In this document: piece by piece, positions 26,872 to 34,976 of the stretch
How positions within the stretch are numbered: the first letter of the stretch is position 1
Layout of the letters: every line of letters starts with the position of its first letter
Assembly: GCA_030432295.1 (NCBI GenBank)
Contig: JAUIHI010000006.1
Coordinates: 1-64,000 of the forward strand
DNA length: 64,000 bases
Direction: 5' to 3'
Source: Anaerolineae bacterium
GTDB taxonomy: Bacteria > Chloroflexota > Anaerolineae > Caldilineales > Caldilineaceae
Position numbers and translations under genes: made by a program
The notes under the pieces: model-generated
Seen by the model: the letters and a program-made list of their open reading frames with translations, nothing else
Databases searched by the model: none
Told to the model about the DNA's origin: nothing

Positions 26872-28461
26872 GTGTTGCAGCGAAAGACCCAAACCGCGGC
26901 GTTTTGGCGCGATCAATTTGAGTTGACCCAGGAAGACCTGGATTTTGTACACGAGCTTGTGCTGGACGCGGATTCGCCGTTGACATCCGATCAGCTGGCC
27001 CTGCGCGTGATCGAAGAGTATCAGCGGCGCGAGACCAGCCGCATGGAGTCCGAACTTGCCAAAGGCAAAATTTACCAACCGGACAAACGTTATGAGGTCG
27101 GTCAGACGCTAGTCTTTCCGGTGATGGATTTCGCTGTGGGCGAGATCACCACCATCCGGCCCGGCGAGAACCCGGAATATGGCGATTTTTCCGTGATGGA
27201 AGTAGCGATGAACGGGGCCACCCGGGAATTTGCTGCCGAGTTGCAAACACCCCACCGCTTGAACAGTGCCAATGGGCAGGGGCTTATCGAAGAGAGTGCG
27301 CTGCTGACGGCCAAAGAAATCTATGACCTCTATCAGGATGAGATCGAAGAGAGCCTGCTCTATGCGCTGGAAGAGGGCGAGCGCCACGAAGAATTTGTCC
27401 AGGTGGGCACCTATTGGCTGCTGTCGGATATGCTGGCCGATGTCCACGTGGGTCATCTGAATATCGCCGAAGCATTGATCGAAATGCAGGGCCGTCCTCT
27501 CTCTCCCCAGGAAATTCTGAAAGAGCTGGATGTCAATGCAGATATTTCCGAGCCTATGCAGGTGATCAGCATCAACCACGCGCTGGGCAGCGATCCCCGC
27601 TTTGACCGGGTGGGCAACGGTTCCGCCCATCTCTGGTATCTCAAACGGCTGGAACCCCAAGAAGCCCTGGAGACGCCAGCGCTGCTGCGCCCCCACCAGC
27701 CCCGTTACAACCGTGCTCTGCTCAGCGTCGAACTGTTGCAGATCGAATGGGAGTTGGACGACGAATGGGGCGAAAGTGGTATCGGCAGCGATGTGCCGTC
27801 GATTGTGCCCAGCACCAGCTTCACGCTGATCTATCCCCACCGCCGCCACGGAACCCTGCCCCTGAGCAGCCGCACCCGCAGTTTCTTCCCCGCAGGGGCC
27901 GAAGGCCGGTCGATGGTCACAATCATCGACGGGCGTTGGGGCAAACGCTTCACCGCCTGGGTTGTCCACGGTGGGCGCTATGTGAGTGGGCTGTCCGAGT
28001 GGATGGAAGAACACAACCTGCCCGTGGGCGCACAGATAACCCTGGAACGCACCCGCAACCCCGGCGAGGTGGTCATCGACTACCGGCCCCGGCGTATGAA
28101 GCGGGAGTGGAGCCGTTTTGCCGCAGCAGAAGCCAACGCAATGGGCATCACCTTCGAGATGAACAAAATTCAGATCACCTGTGAATACGACGACTATCTG
28201 ATCGTCTCGGCAGAGGATGCCAAACAGGTGGATGTGCAGAGCCAGCGGGTGGAAAAAGCGGGCATATCGGTGGACGAGCTTGTGGAACAGATCGTGCCCG
28301 AACTGACCAAACTCAGTCCCCAGGGCACGGCCCACGCCAAAACCGTCTACAGCGCAGTCAATATGCTCTGGCGCTGCCCGCCCGGACCCGTCTTCTATGC
28401 ACTGATCAGCAATCGTCGCTTCCGGGATGCGGGCGGCGGCTTCTTCGCCTTGGAGGTATAA
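26872..28461 (+). CDS. Conserved-looking hypothetical protein, 529 aa
   Basis: Start GTG 26872 follows AGGAGGGG by 5 nt. The acidic soluble protein opens FWRDQFELTQEDLDFVHELVLDADSPLTSDQLALRVIEEY, which looks helical and possibly winged-helix-like. A second such stretch is LNIAEALIEMQGRPLSPQEILKEL near residue 200, reminiscent of HARE-type helix-turn-helix domains; that is tentative. The C-terminal part includes a beta-rich region (MVTIIDGRWGKRFTAWVVHGGRYVSGL). It has no membrane segment and no known catalytic motif. It forms an operon with the next gene, 2 nt away. Confidence 0.75.
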   Translation: MLQRKTQTAAFWRDQFELTQEDLDFVHELVLDADSPLTSDQLALRVIEEYQRRETSRMESELAKGKIYQPDKRYEVGQTLVFPVMDFAVGEITTIRPGENPEYGDFSVMEVAMNGATREFAAELQTPHRLNSANGQGLIEESALLTAKEIYDLYQDEIEESLLYALEEGERHEEFVQVGTYWLLSDMLADVHVGHLNIAEALIEMQGRPLSPQEILKELDVNADISEPMQVISINHALGSDPRFDRVGNGSAHLWYLKRLEPQEALETPALLRPHQPRYNRALLSVELLQIEWELDDEWGESGIGSDVPSIVPSTSFTLIYPHRRHGTLPLSSRTRSFFPAGAEGRSMVTIIDGRWGKRFTAWVVHGGRYVSGLSEWMEEHNLPVGAQITLERTRNPGEVVIDYRPRRMKREWSRFAAAEANAMGITFEMNKIQITCEYDDYLIVSAEDAKQVDVQSQRVEKAGISVDELVEQIVPELTKLSPQGTAHAKTVYSAVNMLWRCPPGPVFYALISNRRFRDAGGGFFALEV

Positions 28462-28463
28462 CA

Positions 28464-28904
28464 ATGGCCCCTGCTGCCAGACCAGACATCAGCCGCTTCC
28501 GCCCGGATGCGGATACCAAATTCCACATTGACTACGCCTGGTGGGAAGAGAGCGGGCGGGATTTCCGTCTCTATCTGCGCGACCAGCTATGCGCCGAATG
28601 CCGGGATCGTTTCGCGGATCATCGCAACACAGAGAGTGTGGACTGGGTGGACCCGGAGACCGGGGAAGTCCACCGCACGGACGCACTGTGGGAATGTCTG
28701 CGCACCCGCTGCGCCAACGACCCGGATTTCATCAACGAGCATCTGCCCATCGGCGCGGCCTGCTTCCGGGTCTTTCTTGCCAACGACAACACCCCCCTCA
28801 CCCCCAATGAACTGAGCCAGATTCTGCCCTGGAAACCCGCCCGCACGATTCTGGCCACCCTGGGCGGACGGCAGGTCTATCTGGGGCTGCGGCCTGTGCG
28901 GTAG
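28464..28904 (+). CDS. Hypothetical Cys-pair protein, partner of the preceding gene
   Basis: A 146-residue soluble protein. Two cysteine pairs (CAEC at ~41 and CLRTRC at ~76) could bind a metal. FHIDYAWWEESGRDFRLYLRDQLC precedes the first pair, and LTPNELSQILPWKPARTILATLGGRQVYLGLRPV closes the protein as a possible helix-turn-helix with wing. Two nucleotides separate it from the 529-aa gene, so the two are one operon and probably one complex. No function can be assigned. Confidence 0.72.
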   Translation: MAPAARPDISRFRPDADTKFHIDYAWWEESGRDFRLYLRDQLCAECRDRFADHRNTESVDWVDPETGEVHRTDALWECLRTRCANDPDFINEHLPIGAACFRVFLANDNTPLTPNELSQILPWKPARTILATLGGRQVYLGLRPVR

Positions 28905-28933
28905 AAGCGCAAAACGATAAAGCGATGAAATGT

Positions 28934-28985
28934 TGAAGCGTGCCAAGTGAGCGATCAAAACTCACTTGGCACGCTTCATTTTGTT
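28934..28985. terminator. Bidirectional intrinsic terminator
   Basis: Perfect 18-base arms (28934-28951 and 28961-28978, TGAAGCGTGCCAAGTGAG) with a 9-base loop, then TTTTGTTT. It lies between the rightward two-gene operon and the leftward CitE-like gene and can serve both. Confidence 0.85.
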
Positions 28986-29001
28986 TGAATGCTCTATTGC
29001 T

Positions 29002-29880
29002 TCAACGGTTTACCGCGGCCACCACTTTCCGCGCGGCCAGCACCACCGGCATATCCACCATTTTCCCATCCATCTCAAAGACACCTGTGCCCGCGGCCTG
29101 CTGGCTGTCGAAGGCGTCGATCAGCCGCTGGGCCTGGGCTATCTCCTCCGCTGTGGGCGAAAAGGCCCGGTTGATCACTTCCACCTGGCGCGGGTGGATC
29201 GCCAGTTTGCCGGAGAAGCCCATCCCTCGCGCCAGATGACACTCGGCGGTCAGCCCGTCGCTGTCGGCCAGTTCCAGAAAAACTGTGTCGATGGCGGGCA
29301 GGCCGTAGGCCGCGGCTGCAATGACGACTGCACCCCGGGCGTAGAAAATCTCCCATCCCTCCCGGCTACGGCGCGCACCCATATCCCCGGCCAGGTCTTC
29401 TGCGCCAAAGAGCAGCGCGTCCAGACGGCTGTCCGCCCCGGCAATCGGTGCGGCCTGGACAACACCCATCGCTGTCTCGATTTGGGCCAGCAGCCGGACG
29501 CTGCCCACAGCCAGCGCGTGGGCCACTTCCAATTCGGCCAGCCGGGCCGAGACTGTCTGCACCTGCTCGGCAGATTCCACTTTGGGCAGGACGTAGCCAT
29601 CGGGCCGCGCGGCAATTGTCTGGGCCAAGTCCTTTTCCCAGAGGTCTGTGCTGACCGGATTGATACGGATCAGTCGCTCGGACGCGCCAAAATTCAGGCG
29701 CGCAAAACAGGCGGCGACGGTCTCCCGTGCCGCCTGCTTCTGGCTGATCGCCACCGCATCTTCCAGATCGGCGATGATGGAATCCGCGCCCAGAGTCGTG
29801 GCTTTCTCCATTTTGCGCATACTGTCGCCGGGCATAAAGAGCAACGACCGACGCAGCGGCCCTGGCTGGGAGTTTGGCAT
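29002..29880 (-). CDS. CitE-like CoA ester lyase (HpcH/HpaI family)
   Basis: A 292-residue TIM barrel of the citrate lyase beta/malyl-CoA lyase family, which cleaves 3-hydroxyacyl-CoA by a Mg-dependent aldol reaction. Motifs: RRSLLFMPGDSMRKMEKA, DLEDAVAISQK, YVLPKVESAEQV, LLAQIETAMGVVQA (Glu), LLFGAEDLAGDMG (Asp metal ligand) and FSGKLAIHPRQVEVIN. The length is that of CitE/Mcl. No citrate lyase alpha or gamma subunit is near, so a malyl- or citramalyl-CoA lyase-type reaction is likelier. Confidence 0.88.
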   Translation of the reverse strand: MPNSQPGPLRRSLLFMPGDSMRKMEKATTLGADSIIADLEDAVAISQKQAARETVAACFARLNFGASERLIRINPVSTDLWEKDLAQTIAARPDGYVLPKVESAEQVQTVSARLAELEVAHALAVGSVRLLAQIETAMGVVQAAPIAGADSRLDALLFGAEDLAGDMGARRSREGWEIFYARGAVVIAAAAYGLPAIDTVFLELADSDGLTAECHLARGMGFSGKLAIHPRQVEVINRAFSPTAEEIAQAQRLIDAFDSQQAAGTGVFEMDGKMVDMPVVLAARKVVAAVNR

Positions 29881-29884
29881 TGGG

Positions 29885-30691
29885 TTAGTATCCGATTCCT
29901 TTGAGAAATGCGATCATTCCCGCGCTGCGCTTGGCCTCGCTGATGGGGTCATCGCCGCCGGGGAGGGGCTGACCGGGGCAGGCAGTCACCCAGCGATCGA
30001 AGCCGATGTCGTCCAGTGCGCCTTTGATGGCGACAAAATCGATGTCCTTGCCCAGCCCCACCTGCGTCCAGACCGGATCGTAGAAGCCATCTTCCCGGCG
30101 GCTGGTGCTGGCCCAATCCTGCAAATGGACGTAATTGAGTTGGCTGGCGAAATCTTTGAGCGAATCCACCGGATCGTAGCCCCACAACTGGGCGTGGGAG
30201 ACGTCGATGCAGAGCTTCGCCTTGTCCAGATTCGCCATATAGAGCTTCCAGTGCTCGATGGAGTCCACCAGCAGATTGGTGTGGATGTGATAGCTCAGTT
30301 CCAGCCCCATCTGCCCCGCATACTCGGCCCACATCTCCGCGCCTTCGGCCGCGGCTTTTACGTCGTCGTCGGTCACGGCCCGATCGTCGGGTTTGCGTCC
30401 GTTCATATACATAAAGGCGTCGCAGCCCACCTCTGCGGCAAAATCCATCCGCCGTTTGTTGCTTTCGATGTTCTCCGGGTCCCGGCTGTCCGGCGTGCCG
30501 TTGGCGGTGAGGACGGCCAGGGGCATCCCGGTGTTGTCGCAGATGCGTTTGATGCGGCTGGGCGTGCCCATCCAGTTCAAGGGCAGGCGGCCTTCCCAGC
30601 CGTCCCAGCCCACCGCGGCCAGAGCCTCCAGTCCAGCTTCCAGGTCTGGGTTCTTCCAGCGCAGTGTGCAGTAGCCGAGTTTGTAACTCAT
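29885..30691 (-). CDS. Sugar phosphate isomerase/epimerase (AP endonuclease 2 family TIM barrel)
   Basis: A 268-residue xylose-isomerase-like TIM barrel. It starts KLGYCTLRWKNPDLEAGLEALAAVGWDGWEGRLPLNW. It has LSYHIHTNLLVDSIEHWK, LCIDVSHAQLWG and LNYVHLQDWAS, the usual Glu/His/Asp metal-ligand strands. It precedes the CitE-like gene with a 4-nt gap, so the two are co-transcribed. Together they suggest catabolism of a sugar acid or hydroxy acid, but no substrate can be named. Confidence 0.85.
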   Translation of the reverse strand: MSYKLGYCTLRWKNPDLEAGLEALAAVGWDGWEGRLPLNWMGTPSRIKRICDNTGMPLAVLTANGTPDSRDPENIESNKRRMDFAAEVGCDAFMYMNGRKPDDRAVTDDDVKAAAEGAEMWAEYAGQMGLELSYHIHTNLLVDSIEHWKLYMANLDKAKLCIDVSHAQLWGYDPVDSLKDFASQLNYVHLQDWASTSRREDGFYDPVWTQVGLGKDIDFVAIKGALDDIGFDRWVTACPGQPLPGGDDPISEAKRSAGMIAFLKGIGY

Positions 30692-30764
30692 TGTCTTCCT
30701 CCGTGGGGAATAGGGGTTTGATCAGCCACGACATTATAGAACGGGTGGGGTATGAGGACAAGTG

Positions 30765-30868
30765 ATAAAAAAGAGGCGGTAGTCCCCTTCTATGGGGAGA
30801 AGAACCGCTTTTGCAGCCCGGTAAAGGCAGATATAAAAATGCCCCGACGAAATAGTCAGGGCATCCTA
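30765..30868 (-). terminator. Two tandem intrinsic terminators
   Basis: Read on the minus strand. The first is a hairpin of ATGCCC...GGGCAT type (30839-30864) followed by TTTTTAT. The second is a compound hairpin (GCGGT outer stem, CCCC/GGGG inner stem, 30769-30811) followed by TTTTTT. They close the transcript of the membrane-protein gene at 30936-31469. Confidence 0.7.
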
Positions 30869-30935
30869 TTTTGCTGTTTGTTGATTCTCAATGGTCCAAC
30901 AGAATGGGTCCCAGCGCAGGCGTGAGCGCTGACAA

Positions 30936-31469
30936 CTACTGCCAGCTATACTGCCCTTTGCTGTCCTGGGGGATGGCATCAAACTTTGTCATCCCGCTGC
31001 CTTTGGCGGCCTTCAGCCCGGCCCGGGCAACGATCTCTTCGGCCAGTTGGCTGTAGTAGGGGATATCTTCCCGGACCATTTGGGTCGTGCCTTCGGGGAT
31101 GAAGATGATCTGCAATTCTGCATCTTCTTCCGTGGCCTCAGCCCGTTCCACAATCACATTCAGGCGCTTGATAAACGACCAGCCCATAGAGCGGCCAAAG
31201 CTCCAGAAACGCAGAGGGCTGCGCACGACCAGTGCGTCGTCGGTCACTTCATAGGTGGTGGACATATCGATCAGATGCCCGTAGAAGAGCAGTCCACCCC
31301 AAATGATAAAGGTCCAGGCCATAGCTTCGACAAAGAAAACAGTGTTCATCCCCATAGAAAAGGTGAGGGCACCGGCTATCATCACGGCCACCGCTGCGGT
31401 CATAGACTTGGGTCTACCCTTGAAAATCAACCCTGTGTCGTTTGCTTGCGCTTCAATCAACTCTGTCAT
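30936..31469 (-). CDS. Small membrane protein with PH-like tail
   Basis: A 177-residue protein. Two adjacent hydrophobic segments (AAVAVMIAGALTFSMGM and EAMAWTFIIWGGLLFYG) follow a ~23-residue N-terminal lead. The soluble part TTYEVTDDALVVRSPLRFWSFGRSMGWSFIKRLNVIVERA resembles bacterial PH-like (bPH2) domains, though only loosely. Function is unknown. Confidence 0.7.
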   Translation of the reverse strand: MTELIEAQANDTGLIFKGRPKSMTAAVAVMIAGALTFSMGMNTVFFVEAMAWTFIIWGGLLFYGHLIDMSTTYEVTDDALVVRSPLRFWSFGRSMGWSFIKRLNVIVERAEATEEDAELQIIFIPEGTTQMVREDIPYYSQLAEEIVARAGLKAAKGSGMTKFDAIPQDSKGQYSWQ

Positions 31470-31581
31470 TTGGACCTCTTCGTTCTGTCAAGGATTGTGA
31501 AAAATATCCCGTTCTATGGGAAAAGTATAGCCGCGTTTGGACAGATTCTCAAATTGTCGCAGGGCGGAATACCATTCGGCC

Positions 31582-32940
31582 CTACAGGATCAGCCGATAG
31601 CCCCGACCGCGCACAGTTGTAATGAAGCGGGGCGCAGTCGGGTCCGGTTCCACCTTCTGGCGCAGACGGCTCACCAGTTTTTCGATGCGGGCGTCGTCCA
31701 CCTCGTCAATATAGGCGTCGCCCCAGACACCGGTCACAATCTGATATTTGTCGATAATCTTGTCTGGATTTTCAAAAAGCAGGGTCATCAACTGATATTC
31801 CAGCTTCGTCAGAGTCTCCGCGGCCACACCGTCCACAAGCACTTCCCCGCTGTCCGCATCCACCCACAGCCCTTTGTCCGTCGGTGCCACCTGGCTCTCT
31901 TTGCCCTGGACAAAGAGGGAGAAAAGCCGGGAAAATGCCCGACGTTCTTTCTCCACCCGGATCAGAATGTGCTTCTCTTCCAGGCGAGAGAGCACACTTT
32001 CGTCGGCGGGCTGTTCAGCGAAGAGGGCAAGCAGGGATTGCCGTTCGGGTTCCGAACAATTTTGCCAGATTTTCTGATTCTCCCGGGCCAGCACAGGACT
32101 TGCGCGCAGGATAGGTGCAAGCCTGCGCTGCATCATCCAATGATCCGCGCCGACACCTTCCTGGGCCAGGGCATCGATCAGCAGTTGTGTCGCGCCTGTA
32201 AGCAGACCCGGATGTCCCCCGCTCCACAAATAAAGAAACTCGGCGTCGGACTGTTCCAGTTCCACACCGGCCCGTTCGCCAGCGTTCCGCACAAAGTGGG
32301 CTGTGTCCCCCGCGGTCAGGGGGGCCAGATGCCAGCGGTGGGCAATGAAAAGCTCGCAAAACTCGGCGCAATGTTCGTCCGGGCGGATGCTGTCCATTCG
32401 CTCGACGGTGGCGGTGGCATAGACCAGCGCCGTGTCGTAGCGATCTTTCTTGGCCCGCAGATTCAAAAAGACCCGGGAATCGATCTGGGCGAAGGCTTCA
32501 TCGAATTCGTCAAAGAGCAAAACGAGGGTGCGCTGGCTGGCCTGCACAGCCGCGGTCAGCCCCCGGTTGAAGCTGAGCGGAATCTGGAAATCGTTGGCCG
32601 GAATAGTCAACTGTTGATAGGCGTCGAGCAGTTCCTCATTCGCGGCCAGAGTCGGCTCGCCCTCGAGCAGACAGCGCAGGATCAACTCGTAGAGGCCCTG
32701 ATCCGTCACCTCTACCATTCGGTTACAGTCGATATAGACCGGCAGGAATTGCTTGGCCGCTTCGCCCAACTCTTTTTGCCAGACATCGGGCTGGGCCAGC
32801 AGACGCAGCAACTCCGACTTGCCCAGGTTGCTGAAACCTGTGATCTCGACGCAAGCGGACGCGTGCAACAGCCCCAAAATCGCGTGGATATCCGTATGGC
32901 GGGTGTAGCTTCCATCCGGGAAGCGCAAGGCTGAGGGCAT
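31582..32940 (-). CDS. AAA/STAND-like ATPase fused to an OmpR-type winged helix
   Basis: A 452-residue regulator. The N-terminal P-loop ATPase has Walker A GFSNLGKS (residues ~35-42), Walker B VLLFDEFDEA and a sensor-like RMDSIRPDE. The lid and helical part includes YLWSGGHPGLLTGATQLLIDAL. The last ~100 residues are a Trans_reg_C winged helix: LTKLEYQLMTLLFENPDKIIDKYQIVTGVWG ... RIEKLVSRLRQKVEPDPTAPRFITTVRGRGYRLIL. The arrangement inverts the usual order of winged-helix-first STAND regulators. It probably senses a signal through ATP-driven conformational change. Targets are unknown; the GlmL-like operon lies immediately upstream in the same direction. Confidence 0.83.
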   Translation of the reverse strand: MPSALRFPDGSYTRHTDIHAILGLLHASACVEITGFSNLGKSELLRLLAQPDVWQKELGEAAKQFLPVYIDCNRMVEVTDQGLYELILRCLLEGEPTLAANEELLDAYQQLTIPANDFQIPLSFNRGLTAAVQASQRTLVLLFDEFDEAFAQIDSRVFLNLRAKKDRYDTALVYATATVERMDSIRPDEHCAEFCELFIAHRWHLAPLTAGDTAHFVRNAGERAGVELEQSDAEFLYLWSGGHPGLLTGATQLLIDALAQEGVGADHWMMQRRLAPILRASPVLARENQKIWQNCSEPERQSLLALFAEQPADESVLSRLEEKHILIRVEKERRAFSRLFSLFVQGKESQVAPTDKGLWVDADSGEVLVDGVAAETLTKLEYQLMTLLFENPDKIIDKYQIVTGVWGDAYIDEVDDARIEKLVSRLRQKVEPDPTAPRFITTVRGRGYRLIL

Positions 32941-32992
32941 ACAGAAAACTCCGAACTTGTAGGCGAAGAGACGATCGCCCTATCCTATCCTA

Positions 32993-34180
32993 TCACTCCT
33001 CGTGGAGCAAATCCTGCGCCAAAACTTGATAGGCGATCAGCGGGTCGATCTGGCCCAGATTCGCCACCGTCGGCACCAGACCCGTGGGGTCCCACCAGTG
33101 GCTGGGCCATCTTTGGCCTGACGGGCGGGGCCAGAGATTTGCGGGCCAATCTCCGCTGACCAGACGTAGCGGTGGCCAGCCAGCCAGTGTGGCCGGGCGG
33201 GTATTGGGCGGCACAAAGCGCAGACGCACCCCATCCCGCCCCTCTTCCGCGCAGACGTGAATCCAGAGGGGACCCGCGCAGAAGAGGCCGTGGAGCGCGG
33301 GCAGATTGTGTACTTGCCGCCAGAGACGCACGGCCTGGGCAAAGCTCCAGGAGGTACTGCGCACTTCGGAGGGCGGTGTAATCCAGCGGCGGATGCTCTG
33401 CACCGCGGGGGTGGCCTGACAGCGCCGCCAATAGAGCCGGGAAGCGGCCACCGCCAGGGATGTGGAGCGATGGATGCCGGGCGCGGGTGCGACATTCTCC
33501 ACCGCATCTGCCGACAGACCGCCGGGCAGCCGGGACCAGCGGTCAAGCACAGCCGGCGCGGCCCAGCGATTGCCCGCAAAATAGACAGCTGGGCGATGGC
33601 CAGAGGGCAGGGCAGCCAATGCCTGGGCCACCTCATCACACATCTCCAGAACCGGACGGGCAGCAGCCTCACCGGGTTTGTCATAGCCCCCGACCACCAC
33701 CGCCAGGTCCGGGCGGACGTCGCTCAACTCCGCGGCCAGCCGGGCCGGGTCGCCGCCCATCCCAAAACGATAGACCGCCACTGCGCGGCAGATGGTGGAA
33801 TCCAGGGCAGACTGGGCCGCGGCCAGACTTTCGTGGCCGGTCAGTCCACCGATCCAGACCCGCAGGGGCGGCAATGGGTCTACCGCGGCCACCACCTGGC
33901 CCAGATGCAAGCCCAGGGCCGGGTCTGGGCTGGACAGGCGGGGAGCCTCCAGGCTATCGTCCCACAGGGGACGGCCCAACCGCGCGCCGAGCAGTCGGGC
34001 GATCGCGCTGAGCACGGCGGGCGGGGCTACTCCGTCCTCCGGGGAGAGGCTGGCCGATTCCCAGGCGATCAGCCGATGGATACCGTTGACCGGTTCGATC
34101 AGTGCGGCGTGGGCGTTGGCGCTGTCCACTTGCAGGGCCAGAATGGAGGATGCGTGTCCCGGCTGGATTTTCTCGCTCAT
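32993..34180 (-). CDS. GlmL/MutL-like ASKHA protein, degenerate
   Basis: A 395-residue protein resembling the N-terminal half of glutamate mutase L (GlmL/MutL) proteins. The marks are ILALQVDSANAHAALIEPVNGIHRLIAW at the start, PDLAVVVGGYDKPGE, and HRPAVYFAGNRWAAPAV. In authentic GlmL the first loop reads D-x-G-S/T, which binds nucleotide phosphate. Here it is QVDSANA, so the Asp and Gly are displaced and ATPase activity is doubtful. No glutamate mutase or B12 enzyme lies near. It is the last gene of a four-gene operon with membrane proteins. Confidence 0.65.
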   Translation of the reverse strand: MSEKIQPGHASSILALQVDSANAHAALIEPVNGIHRLIAWESASLSPEDGVAPPAVLSAIARLLGARLGRPLWDDSLEAPRLSSPDPALGLHLGQVVAAVDPLPPLRVWIGGLTGHESLAAAQSALDSTICRAVAVYRFGMGGDPARLAAELSDVRPDLAVVVGGYDKPGEAAARPVLEMCDEVAQALAALPSGHRPAVYFAGNRWAAPAVLDRWSRLPGGLSADAVENVAPAPGIHRSTSLAVAASRLYWRRCQATPAVQSIRRWITPPSEVRSTSWSFAQAVRLWRQVHNLPALHGLFCAGPLWIHVCAEEGRDGVRLRFVPPNTRPATLAGWPPLRLVSGDWPANLWPRPSGQRWPSHWWDPTGLVPTVANLGQIDPLIAYQVLAQDLLHEE

Positions 34181-34181
34181 C

Positions 34182-34976
34182 TCAGCCTCCCCCCACCAGC
34201 GCCAACAGCCAGCGCCAGAGATCGCTTGCCTGTTGGCTGAAAAAGAGGGTGTCGAGCCGGGCGATCAGCAGTGTGATGCGGGAGGCGAAGACGCGGGCAA
34301 AGATCACACCCGCGGCCAGCCATAGGGCACGCTGGCCCAGCCAGGCCCAACCGCTCAACACTGGGCGCAGGGGCGCTGGAAACCGCTGTCTGTCACCGGT
34401 TGCTTGACCAGAATGGAGATGGAGCAGCGCGCCGCCGGTGATCAGCAGTGTGAGCAGCCCGGTCAGCAGCAGAGACGGCGCGCCAGCCAGGGATTCTCCC
34501 ATCTGCCCGGCCCGCCAGAATTGGGGCAGCAGCGTGCCCTGGATGGCACCGGCCACGCCCGCGCCCAGCCCCACGCCCACCAGCAACGCAAGCGGGAACG
34601 CGGCCAAATGGCGCAGCCAGGGCTGTCCACTGCCGGTGAAGCGCTGGCGCAGGTGGTCGATGCCCGCGGCCCAAAGCAGCAGACCCGCGGCCAGCGGCAG
34701 CCACCCTACCCAAAGCTGATCTGTGGGTTGACCCCCGCTGTCGAAAAGGGCAAGCGGATTTGTGAGCAGAGGCAGAAAGAGGCGGGGCCAGAGTACATTG
34801 CTCCAGACCAGCACGACTGTATAAGCCAGTGTGACGCCGACCAGCAGATATTGGGCGGCCCGCACCAGCCAGCTATCCCGGATCACAAAGCTGAGGATGA
34901 AGAGAGAAAAGACGAAGCCGATGAGGAGGCCCAGATTCTCCCAGATCGGCGGCAGGGTGCTGTCGAGAGGGGTCAC
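34182..34976 (-). CDS. Polytopic membrane protein, operon gene 3
   Basis: A 264-residue protein with about seven hydrophobic segments, starting at GTG 34974-34976, which overlaps the TGA of the zinc-ribbon gene (GTGA). Segments include WENLGLLIGFVFSLFILSFVI, AAQYLLVGVTLAYTVVLVW, WLPLAAGLLLWAAG, FPLALLVGVGLGAGVAGAIQG and LLLTGLLTLLITGGALL. There is no recognised family. It may be the membrane platform for the zinc-ribbon and GlmL-like proteins on either side. Confidence 0.72.
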   Translation of the reverse strand: MTPLDSTLPPIWENLGLLIGFVFSLFILSFVIRDSWLVRAAQYLLVGVTLAYTVVLVWSNVLWPRLFLPLLTNPLALFDSGGQPTDQLWVGWLPLAAGLLLWAAGIDHLRQRFTGSGQPWLRHLAAFPLALLVGVGLGAGVAGAIQGTLLPQFWRAGQMGESLAGAPSLLLTGLLTLLITGGALLHLHSGQATGDRQRFPAPLRPVLSGWAWLGQRALWLAAGVIFARVFASRITLLIARLDTLFFSQQASDLWRWLLALVGGG

